Assembly: GCA_020445415.1 (NCBI GenBank)
Contig: JAGRGP010000087.1
Location: 1 to 61,989, forward strand
Length of the DNA stretch: 61,989 bases
Direction of reading: 5' to 3'
Source of the DNA: Gammaproteobacteria bacterium
GTDB taxonomy: Bacteria; Pseudomonadota; Gammaproteobacteria; Chromatiales; Chromatiaceae
Shown here: piece by piece, positions 55,396 through 61,989 of the stretch
Layout of the letters: every line of letters begins with the position of its first letter
Numbering within the stretch: the stretch's first letter is position 1
The notes under the pieces: generated by a model
The model's input: only the letters and a program-made list of their open reading frames with translations
What the model was told of the DNA's origin: nothing
The model's database searches: none
Made by a program: the position numbers and the translations under genes

Positions 55396-55884
55396 TCAGG
55401 CAAGATTGAACCTCTCCGCAAGTTCCACGGGCAGTAGACTCTTCAACCATACCGCCAGCTCCTGGAAATAGGGAATCAACTGTGAGGTCTTCCACCAGTG
55501 ATCCTCCGGCATGGGAGTCAACCCACCCAGCAGAACCAGCAACGTAACCAACAGTATCCCCCGGGCGGCACCAAACAAAACGCCAATCAACCGATCGGTG
55601 CCGGTAAGGCCTGTTTTGTCGACCAGCTGACCTACCAGAAAATTGATCAAACCACCAAGAATAAGGGTTGCGACAAAGAGAATGACCAGGGCAGCGCCCA
55701 AGCGCAATGAAGGTGCCGAGATCCAATCCAGATATACCGCCAGATCGCGGAAAAAGGTCCATGCTACCCAACACGCAAGCAACCAGACCACCAGCGACAG
55801 CGCTTCCCGCATAAAGCCCCGGAGTAGACTGATTACCGAGGAAAGAGCAATGATGCCGATAATGACAAAGTCAACCCAGATCAT
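55396..55884 (-). CDS. cvpA: CvpA-family membrane protein
   Basis: 162 residues with about four transmembrane helices. The start (WVDFVIIGIIALSSVISLLRGFMREALSL) matches CvpA, needed for colicin V production and envelope integrity in E. coli. Located directly upstream of purF, the conserved gammaproteobacterial order. Confidence 0.92.
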   Translation of the reverse strand: MIWVDFVIIGIIALSSVISLLRGFMREALSLVVWLLACWVAWTFFRDLAVYLDWISAPSLRLGAALVILFVATLILGGLINFLVGQLVDKTGLTGTDRLIGVLFGAARGILLVTLLVLLGGLTPMPEDHWWKTSQLIPYFQELAVWLKSLLPVELAERFNLA

Positions 55885-55978
55885 AAAGCTTCCTGGAGGC
55901 CCATAAACACCACGGGAACACTAAAAATGGCATTTTAGCAAATGCTGGGTGGCATAAGAACCCGCTTGAATAAATGCC

Positions 55979-56533
55979 TCAGGGATAGCTCTTGATCAGC
56001 CCATTCAGCCCAAGCGGTTTCACAACATCATCCAATTTTTTCAGCAGGATATCAGCCTGCTTGCGGTCGATTTCGGGCCCTATCAATACCCGATACAGCG
56101 TATTCCCTTTGATCGTTTCTTGCTGAATAGAAGTGGAGAACTCCTTTTCCCGCAACAAGTTGACCAGCCTCTCCGCGTTTTCCTGATCAGAGAAACTACC
56201 CACCTGTATCACCCAGGAGGTTAATTCGCCCTTCCCTTGAGAGCTCTCGGATACAGTTGGCGGCGGCTTTGCGACTGGCGGGCGCCGCTCTAACGAGGGG
56301 GGTTTTTTTCCCGGTTCGATCGGCACAATCTCCGGCGGGGGTTGGGCAAGCGGTTGGTCGTCCAAGGGCATGATGTTAGAACGGAACTCACGCTGTGGCG
56401 GTAGGGGGATGTTGCTCTGCTTGATCTGCGGTTGCCGCACCGGTTCCCGCTGCAGCAGCATTGGGACGAAAATCACGATCAGGGAAACCAAGACCGTAGC
56501 GCCAATCAACCTTTTCTTTAAACCGTCATCCAC
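55979..56533 (-). CDS. dedD: SPOR-domain protein, DedD-like
   Basis: 184 residues. A cytoplasmic N-terminus, one transmembrane helix (about residues 9-26), a proline-rich linker (about 30-100) and a C-terminal SPOR domain (about 106-182; WVIQVGSFSDQENAERLVNLLREK). SPOR domains bind denuded septal peptidoglycan; DedD takes part in cell division. Position between folC and cvpA matches E. coli dedD. Confidence 0.88.
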   Translation of the reverse strand: MDDGLKKRLIGATVLVSLIVIFVPMLLQREPVRQPQIKQSNIPLPPQREFRSNIMPLDDQPLAQPPPEIVPIEPGKKPPSLERRPPVAKPPPTVSESSQGKGELTSWVIQVGSFSDQENAERLVNLLREKEFSTSIQQETIKGNTLYRVLIGPEIDRKQADILLKKLDDVVKPLGLNGLIKSYP

Positions 56534-56571
56534 CTGCGAAATCCCATTGAGTGAGTACCAGATCGCCTACA

Positions 56572-57855
56572 TTATACCAGCTCCCCAGAGCGAACCTGGT
56601 CGATCACCGCGCCGACCAGGTAGAAAGATCCGAAAACCACTATACGGTCCTGGTCCCGCGCGGCCGACCTTGCTGCCCGGTAGGCGCCCAAGGGGGTTGG
56701 ATGGAGATATATTCGGTTTGCATCAATTGCGGCGGATGCCAGAATCTTCGCCACGTCCGCTGGCGCCATACCCCGGGGCACCTGCAAATCCGCAAGGTAC
56801 CACTCGTCGATCGCCGTTGACAGGATCTGCACAACGCCTAAAACATCCTTATCCGCCATCATACCGAACACGGCTAACGTTCGTCCCGGGTGAGACCCTC
56901 GAGAGAGATTGCCGGCTAATGCAGCCGCGGCATGGGGATTGTGCGCCACGTCCAGCAGTGTATCGGGGGGACCCGGAACCAACTCGAACCGGGCCGCCGC
57001 GACCGCCGATTCAAGCCCGCGGCGAAGCGCCAACCCTGTCACCGAAAGCCCGGCAGCGTGAAGAAGCGACAACACCATCAGAACCGCCGACGCATTGCCG
57101 AGCTGATAGTCTCCGACCATGGCAGGGCGAGGCAATCCAGGCCAACGCCTGTCCGGTCCCCACCAATCCCACTCTTCGGCACCTCCGGAATAACCAAAGT
57201 CTTGGTCGGCCAAATAGAGTTTGACCCCCAGGTCCTCGGCGTATGAAAGTAACGAGGATGGTGGGAACTTTGCAGCATACACCGCTGGTTTTCCGGGTCG
57301 CATGATACCCGCTTTTTCCAGGGCGATTTCGTCAACCGTGCCGCCAAGCCAAGCCATGTGATCGAGCCCGATGGAAGTTATCAATGCCACATCGGGATCG
57401 ATAATATTGACGGCGTCCAGACGACCGCCAAGTCCGACTTCCAGGACCGCCACATCCAATCCGGATTGGGAAAATATCTGCAGCGCAGCCAGGGCGCTAA
57501 ACTCGAAAAACGTGAGCGGCGTTTCACCCCGTGCCCGATCGACGGCATCAAAGGCGCGGCAAATCGTCTCATCGCTTGCTTCTTCACCGGCCACCCGGAT
57601 ACGCTCGTTGTAGCGAACCAGATGAGGAGATGTAAAGCTACCCACTCGGTATCCGGCCGAAGACAGTATGGCCTCCAGAAAGGCAACCGATGAGCCCTTT
57701 CCGTTGGTGCCCGCGACAGTCACTACCCGAAATGGGACCGGTCCATCCCACAGTCGGCGCCAAACCGACAATACTCGCTCCAGACCCAGCTCGATTTCAC
57801 GATGGTGCAGTGTAATCTGCCACTGCAACCATTTTTCCAAGGTCTGAAATCGCAT
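56572..57855 (-). CDS. folC: Folylpolyglutamate synthase / dihydrofolate synthase
   Basis: 427 residues. Adds glutamate to folates and makes dihydrofolate. The P-loop VAGTNGKGSSVAFLEAIL, the SPHLVRYNERIRV block and the Mur-ligase-like C-terminal domain (VLDVAHNP-type block, here LLDVAHNPHAAAA) are present. The start codon immediately follows the aminotransferase stop (TAG-ATG), so translation is coupled. Confidence 0.95.
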   Translation of the reverse strand: MRFQTLEKWLQWQITLHHREIELGLERVLSVWRRLWDGPVPFRVVTVAGTNGKGSSVAFLEAILSSAGYRVGSFTSPHLVRYNERIRVAGEEASDETICRAFDAVDRARGETPLTFFEFSALAALQIFSQSGLDVAVLEVGLGGRLDAVNIIDPDVALITSIGLDHMAWLGGTVDEIALEKAGIMRPGKPAVYAAKFPPSSLLSYAEDLGVKLYLADQDFGYSGGAEEWDWWGPDRRWPGLPRPAMVGDYQLGNASAVLMVLSLLHAAGLSVTGLALRRGLESAVAAARFELVPGPPDTLLDVAHNPHAAAALAGNLSRGSHPGRTLAVFGMMADKDVLGVVQILSTAIDEWYLADLQVPRGMAPADVAKILASAAIDANRIYLHPTPLGAYRAARSAARDQDRIVVFGSFYLVGAVIDQVRSGELV

Positions 57856-59022
57856 CTAGCGGAGGAACCTCTCCAGTCTGGCGATACCTTCTCGTAACTT
57901 ATCGATCTCGGTAGTATAGGCGAAACGAATATGCTGCTCCGGGCGGTTGTCCCCAAAGTCCCTTCCCGGCGTCGCAGCCACGCCTTGTTGCTCAAGCAGC
58001 TCCATGCAAAATGTAAAGCTATCGGTAGTCAACGCGGAGCAGTCTGTATATAGGTAGAAGGCACCCTCGGGTTCCACGGCCACTTTGAAGCCCAGCTCCC
58101 TGAGCGCGGGCAACAGATAATCTCGCCGCTTCCTAAACTCGGTTCGCCGCTGTTCAAGGATGGCGATGGTTGCAGGTGAAAACGCCGCCAAAGCAGCATA
58201 CTGAGCAATACTGGACGAGGATATGAAAATGTTTTGAGCCAGGCGGTCGATAGCCCCGACGTAGGACTGCGGCACCACCATCCAGCCAATCCGCCACCCC
58301 GTCATACCGAAATACTTTGAAAAACTATTGATCACAAACAGATCGTCAGCAATATCCAGCGCGGTATAACCTTCATCGCCATACACCAGACCTTGGTAGA
58401 TCTCATCCACGATCAACCTTCCGCCGCGCTCCTTCACCACCTCGTAGATCGCCTGCAATTGGTCACGATCAAGCAGCGTTCCGGTCGGGTTAGAGGGGCT
58501 TGCCACCATGACCGCGCGTGTATCAGCCGACCAAGCCTCGGCGATCCGTTCCGCGCTCAATTGGTAGCCCGTATCCGGCCCCACCGCCATGCTGATGGGG
58601 ATTCCTCCCATTAAGACTACGAAATTGCGGTTACACGGATAACCCGGGTCCGCCATTAGTACAGTGTCCCCCGGATTCACCAAGACGCCCATCACCAGCT
58701 GCAGCGCACCCGAAGAACCGGGGGTGACGATGACCCTATTGGAATCAAATTTCAAACCGTAGCGTGCTTGATAAAAACCAGCAATCTCACGTTTGAGCTG
58801 GGGCAACCCGGTAGCGGGAAGGTAGCGCGTATGGCCTTGCTCCAAAGCCAGGTGACCGGCATCTATGACAGGCGCAGGTGTAGCAAAATCGGGTTCTCCA
58901 ACCTCCATGTGGATGACGGACCGGCCCAGCGCCTCCAAGGCTTTAGCCCGGGCCAACAGCTCCATCACGTGGAACGACCGAATCTCACCCATACGCCGCG
59001 CGGTATCAAATGTATCGGACAC
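57856..59022 (-). CDS. Class I/II pyridoxal-phosphate aminotransferase
   Basis: 388 residues. Fold type I aminotransferase with the PLP Lys in NSFSKYFGMTGWRIG, the PSNPTG motif and an Arg near the C-terminus (HIRFAYTT) for carboxylate binding. The specific substrates (aspartate, alanine, tyrosine and similar) cannot be chosen. Placed directly before folC and after the HAD gene with a 5-bp gap. Confidence 0.88.
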   Translation of the reverse strand: MSDTFDTARRMGEIRSFHVMELLARAKALEALGRSVIHMEVGEPDFATPAPVIDAGHLALEQGHTRYLPATGLPQLKREIAGFYQARYGLKFDSNRVIVTPGSSGALQLVMGVLVNPGDTVLMADPGYPCNRNFVVLMGGIPISMAVGPDTGYQLSAERIAEAWSADTRAVMVASPSNPTGTLLDRDQLQAIYEVVKERGGRLIVDEIYQGLVYGDEGYTALDIADDLFVINSFSKYFGMTGWRIGWMVVPQSYVGAIDRLAQNIFISSSSIAQYAALAAFSPATIAILEQRRTEFRKRRDYLLPALRELGFKVAVEPEGAFYLYTDCSALTTDSFTFCMELLEQQGVAATPGRDFGDNRPEQHIRFAYTTEIDKLREGIARLERFLR

Positions 59023-59027
59023 GTAGA

Positions 59028-59861
59028 TTAGCCTTCCTGGTTGCTAAGCCATGGATTGTCGGACCTGGTTGGGATATCCCGATGAAGCTGCCTCAACAGC
59101 GCAACATCCACCCACTGGTGCCCCCAGGTTTCCCCGGTGATGGGATGACAAGGAAGTTCCGAATCACCCAAATGATCAACAACCAGGCTGGCGCCAGTAA
59201 AGTCCTCATGCTTGGTGTACTCGTTAACGGTGATCACCGAGGCTTCTATACCTGCTGCCTGTGCAGCCCGCAAGCCGATTTGAGAATCCTCGAACACCAC
59301 GCATTCCTCGGGCAGCACCCCAAGGGCCTCCATCGCCAGGCAATAGATGTCTGGAGCGGGTTTCTTATCGAGCACCTGATCTCCGGCGGCAATGACCTCA
59401 AACCAGGCGCTGAGTGGTTCCGTTGAGGCGGTGTCGAGAAGTGCGGTAACGTTGGCGCCGGAGGTGGTCGTCGCCACCGCCAGTCGCAGGCCCTCTTCCC
59501 GCGCTTCGCGTAGCAGACGCTCGACCCCGCGCCGTAAAGGGATTTGACCGGTCTTAAGCAGTTGCCGAAAATATCGGGTCTTGGCTGCGTGTAACTGGGC
59601 AACGAACGATTTTCGCTCACTGGGTATCACCGGCGGCTGCTCGATCTGGTTGAGAAAGTAATCGATTCGCTCCTTGCCGCCTGCAACCACCAATAGCTCT
59701 CCATAACGGGTCTCATCCCACATCCAATTGAGGCCAGCCGCCGCAAAAGCGGCGTTGAAGGCTACCCTGTGCCCCCAGCGCTCGGTATCCGCAAGGGTGC
59801 CGTCAACGTCGAAAATCAATGCCTTCAACTCCAGCCTAGCCACTCTCAGCCTGCCGACCAT
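59028..59861 (-). CDS. CbbY-like HAD-family phosphatase
   Basis: 277 residues. Haloacid dehalogenase fold with the nucleophile Asp in FDVDGTLADTE, the helical cap (about residues 30-100), Thr in ATTTSG, Lys in KKPAPDIY and acidic EDSQIG motif. Closely resembles CbbY, which removes the Rubisco inhibitor xylulose-1,5-bisphosphate. CbbY-like proteins are also used elsewhere (PGM-like), and no Calvin-cycle gene is in the window, so autotrophy is only suggested. Confidence 0.82.
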   Translation of the reverse strand: MVGRLRVARLELKALIFDVDGTLADTERWGHRVAFNAAFAAAGLNWMWDETRYGELLVVAGGKERIDYFLNQIEQPPVIPSERKSFVAQLHAAKTRYFRQLLKTGQIPLRRGVERLLREAREEGLRLAVATTTSGANVTALLDTASTEPLSAWFEVIAAGDQVLDKKPAPDIYCLAMEALGVLPEECVVFEDSQIGLRAAQAAGIEASVITVNEYTKHEDFTGASLVVDHLGDSELPCHPITGETWGHQWVDVALLRQLHRDIPTRSDNPWLSNQEG

Positions 59862-59993
59862 GGTAGATAAGCGCAGCTTAACCTAAAGTATCTACATGAA
59901 TCATCCGCTATTGGGGATTGTTGCTCGATGGGCATAATTGTGGTTAATATACCGCCCTTCTTCAGTTTCAGTGTGCTTCGCAGGAGTTACTGA

Positions 59994-60437
59994 ATGGCCG
60001 AAAGACAGAACACCAAACGAGAACAGACTGGACCGTTTGGCTTCTCGCCCTATAAGTCAAAAAAAAACGAGGAGTACATGAACGAGGCGCAGGAGGCCCA
60101 TTTCCGAGCTATCCTGCAAGCATGGAAAACCGAACTCATGGAAGAGGTGGACCGGACGGTTCACCATATGCAGGATGAAGCGGCGAATTTCCCCGATCCC
60201 AATGACCGAGCCACCCAGGAATCCGAATTTAGCCTGGAACTGCGTACCCGGGACCGAGAGCGCAAGCTAATTAAGAAAATCGAAGAAACCCTCACGCTGA
60301 TAGACAACCACGAGTACGGCTATTGCGAGGCCTGCGGAGTCGAGATCGGAATTCGCAGATTGGAAGCCCGTCCTACAGCTTCCTTATGCATTGACTGTAA
60401 GACGCTGGATGAAATCCGGGAAAAGCAGATGAGCTAA
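59994..60437 (+). CDS. dksA: RNA polymerase-binding transcription factor DksA
   Basis: 147 residues; AGGAG precedes ATG 59994. The coiled-coil hairpin (about residues 30-110) inserts into the secondary channel of RNA polymerase and the C4 zinc finger (CEACG ... CIDCK) follows. Works with ppGpp in the stringent response. An in-frame ATG at 60078 exists but would remove the N-terminal helix. Confidence 0.95.
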   Translation: MAERQNTKREQTGPFGFSPYKSKKNEEYMNEAQEAHFRAILQAWKTELMEEVDRTVHHMQDEAANFPDPNDRATQESEFSLELRTRDRERKLIKKIEETLTLIDNHEYGYCEACGVEIGIRRLEARPTASLCIDCKTLDEIREKQMS

Positions 60438-60472
60438 TCGTTTGATGATTACCGATGGTTTGATTGCAGATT

Positions 60473-60497
60473 AGCCGGTATAAGCCGGCTTTTCTTT
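60473..60497 (+). terminator. dksA terminator preceding gluQRS
   Basis: AGCCGG (60473-60478), loop TATAAG, CCGGCT (60485-60490), then TTTTCTTT: a 6-bp stem with a T-rich tail. It ends just before the gluQRS start, so gluQRS expression would depend on readthrough. The same dksA-terminator-gluQRS arrangement has been described in Shigella. Confidence 0.75.
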
Positions 60498-60503
60498 GTG
60501 ACA

Positions 60504-61382
60504 ATGGTTTATCGTGGACGTTTCGCACCCTCCCCTAGCGGGTCTCTGCATTTTGGATCACTGGTTGCCGCCATGGGCAGCTACCTGGATGCACGGCACA
60601 ACGCAGGTGTCTGGTTGTTGCGAATCGAAGACCTGGATCCGCCAAGAGAAAAACCGGGCGCCGCGGCTGAGATTATCAAGACTCTCGACGCCTTCGGTTT
60701 TGAGTGGCATGGTGAGATAACCTATCAAAGCCAGCGCACCGAAGCCTACCGGAATGCTTTATCGAAGCTTACCAAAGCCGGACTAACTTTTCCCTGCAAC
60801 TGCACTCGTAAAGCGATCCGGGACAACTGCCCGATGGGTATGGATGGGCCGATCTATCCCGGTACCTGCCGTGAGAAATCACCTAAGAAACGCCTCGGTG
60901 CTATCAGGATCAAGGTCCCTGACCGGGAGATTCACGTCGAAGACAAGGTGCATGGCAGTGTCATCTACAATCTACAACGGGAGTTGGGAGATTTCATCAT
61001 TCAACGGGCTGATGGACTATTTGCCTATCAACTGGCTGTCGTAGTGGACGATGCCCAGCAGGGAATCACGCACGTGGTGCGCGGCACCGATCTCTTACCG
61101 TCTAGCCCCAGACAGATATATCTTCAGCAATTACTCGGCTTACCCACACCGGAATACGCCCATCTGCCGCTTGTAATCAACCGCAAGGGTCAAAAATTGA
61201 GTAAGCAATCCCGCTCGAGACCGGTGGATGGCAGCCAACCGCTATCGAGCCTAATCGCCGCCTACCAATTTCTCAATCAAGATTTCCCCGGACAATTGCC
61301 AACCGGGATCGAGGAATTTTGGGATTGGGCAATCGCACACTGGAATTTAAAAAAAGTACCCACTCGAGAGCAGGAACGATAA
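60504..61382 (+). CDS. gluQ: Glutamyl-Q tRNA(Asp) synthetase
   Basis: 292 residues from ATG 60504 (GTG 60498 also possible). A shortened paralogue of glutamyl-tRNA synthetase that attaches glutamate to queuosine in tRNA(Asp). The HIGH-like LHFGSL motif, the zinc-binding segment (CNCTRK and TCR) and the KMSKS-like KLSKQSRSR are present; the anticodon-binding domain is absent, as expected. Confidence 0.93.
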   Translation: MVYRGRFAPSPSGSLHFGSLVAAMGSYLDARHNAGVWLLRIEDLDPPREKPGAAAEIIKTLDAFGFEWHGEITYQSQRTEAYRNALSKLTKAGLTFPCNCTRKAIRDNCPMGMDGPIYPGTCREKSPKKRLGAIRIKVPDREIHVEDKVHGSVIYNLQRELGDFIIQRADGLFAYQLAVVVDDAQQGITHVVRGTDLLPSSPRQIYLQQLLGLPTPEYAHLPLVINRKGQKLSKQSRSRPVDGSQPLSSLIAAYQFLNQDFPGQLPTGIEEFWDWAIAHWNLKKVPTREQER

Positions 61383-61455
61383 TATAGCGAAGTGGTATCG
61401 ATATCCGATCTTAGGTTTTGAACCCATTCAACCCCTTCCAGACATGGGGACGATT

Positions 61456-61803
61456 ATGAAATTTAAACTGATCGTAGTTCTCACCGTAGAGAAATTCACG
61501 GGCGATCTTATTACGGCAGGCAGAGAAGCGGGAGCCACCGGCGTGACCGTCGTCAGCCATGGCAGCGGTGAGGGCATCGAACCACTCAAGAGCTTTCTTG
61601 GCGCCAGCCTAGCCAACCGCACGGATCTCATCCTGTTCTTGGTTGAAGAGCACATGTGTCGATCGATTATGGATACCCTAGTGGTGGTTGGTCAGATGAA
61701 AGACAAACATACCGGGATTGCATTCCAACTGGATGTGGAAGACGCCGTTGGAATCTCGCGCCAGATAAGCGAACTTGTCCCACTAATCGATGAAAAGATT
61801 TAA
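61456..61803 (+). CDS. PII-like signalling protein
   Basis: 115 residues from ATG 61456. The N-terminal strand (FKLIVVLTVEKFTGDLITAGREAGATGVTVV) and later beta-alpha elements resemble PII-family proteins. The T-loop region is short and lacks the Tyr uridylylation site of GlnB, suggesting a noncanonical PII-like protein that may sense other ligands. It is 73 bp downstream of gluQRS. Confidence 0.65.
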   Translation: MKFKLIVVLTVEKFTGDLITAGREAGATGVTVVSHGSGEGIEPLKSFLGASLANRTDLILFLVEEHMCRSIMDTLVVVGQMKDKHTGIAFQLDVEDAVGISRQISELVPLIDEKI

Positions 61804-61928
61804 TCCCGCTAAAGTTCTATAACGATGGGTTGCAGATACCAGCTAAGTATCCTGATTGATCAGCGGCCCTGTTTCGCTGGATGCTTGGCCACCGTTACTC
61901 ACTGGTAATCACGTTTTCCAAAACGGCA

Positions 61929-61962
61929 AAAGGGTTAGTGGCTTGCTGGCCACTAACCCTTT
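61929..61962 (-). terminator. Terminator of the tRNA gene
   Basis: AAAGGGTTAGTGGC (61929-61942), a 6-base loop, and GCCACTAACCCTTT (61949-61962) make a perfect 14-bp stem directly downstream of the minus-strand tRNA. On that strand the right arm ends CCCTTTTGCCGTTTT, giving a T-rich tail. Confidence 0.85.
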
Positions 61963-61965
61963 ATT

Positions 61966-61989
61966 TGGTCCGGGCGAGATGATTCGAAC
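61966..61989 (-). tRNA. Partial tRNA gene, probably tRNA-Pro
   Basis: The last 24 bases, read on the minus strand, end GTTCGAATCATCTCGCCCGGACCA. This is a T-loop (TTCGAAT), the 3' T-stem, a 7-base acceptor strand CGCCCGG, discriminator A and encoded CCA. G72-A73 implies a C1-G72 pair, characteristic of bacterial tRNA-Pro. The 5' part and anticodon lie beyond the window, so identity is provisional. Confidence 0.75.

Noticed and set aside
1-61989. CRISPR arrays, insertion sequences, integrases, prophage genes or rRNA
   Set aside because: No repeat-spacer pattern, transposase, integrase, phage structural gene or rRNA sequence was seen on either strand.

Overview
The window looks like a chromosomal segment of a gammaproteobacterium. 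The evidence is the gene order aminotransferase-folC-dedD-like-cvpA-purF-metZ, the dksA-gluQRS pair with a terminator between them, yaeH (UPF0325), pcm and CspA-type genes. A respiratory or chemolithotrophic lifestyle, possibly sulfur-oxidising, is suggested by many periplasmic c-type cytochromes, a Psr/Phs/Arx-type molybdoenzyme operon, hypF, a HybE-type chaperone and a CbbY-like phosphatase. No marker gene fixes the species, so the taxonomy is inference. No IS element, phage, integrase or CRISPR array was seen.

Layout. (1) 324-9162: a five-gene plus-strand operon encoding four di-heme c-type cytochromes (eight CxxCH motifs) and one putative lipoprotein; the first protein resembles the RoxA/RoxB rubber-oxygenase family. 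(2) 9566-11230: gpmI, with a hairpin at the start of its probable leader. (3) 11253-16679 (minus): one 1808-residue protein combining two alpha/beta-hydrolase (lipase-like) domains, a domain resembling the N-terminus of M17 aminopeptidases, a CHAT caspase-like protease domain and a helical tail. It is the strongest candidate in the window for an undescribed single-gene system. (4) 16980-22880: small stand-alone metabolic and stress genes (SnoaL-like, GCS2-type ligase, secreted intradiol dioxygenase, SHOCT protein, pcm, host-attachment-family protein, YbaK-domain protein, exported double thioredoxin).

(5) 22887-28168: an OmpR-type two-component system divergent from a PspA/IM30-membrane protein-VWA operon. 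A CpxR-like GTAAA-N6-GTAAA box lies between them, suggesting an envelope-stress module. (6) 28239-34171: miscellaneous genes, including a small Cys-rich exported protein and a 44-residue single-pass membrane protein. (7) 34488-40006 (minus): molybdoenzyme operon, with a Tat-lipoprotein catalytic subunit, four-cluster ferredoxin, NrfD membrane subunit, TorD chaperone and HybE-type chaperone, all translationally coupled. (8) 40622-44367 (minus): CopA-type copper ATPase with an extra C-terminal HMA domain, coupled to a TlpA-like thioredoxin. (9) 44639-49194: LysE exporter, RRM protein, cold-shock protein, yaeH, and a second two-component system with a Met-rich exported protein.

(10) 49321-59861 (minus): hypF, a SAM methyltransferase, metZ with a possible structured leader RNA, purF, cvpA, a SPOR protein, folC, an aminotransferase and a CbbY-like phosphatase. 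(11) 59994-61803 (plus): dksA, gluQRS and a PII-like protein. The window ends inside a minus-strand tRNA gene, probably tRNA-Pro, with its own terminator. All family assignments come from reading motifs; no database search was run.
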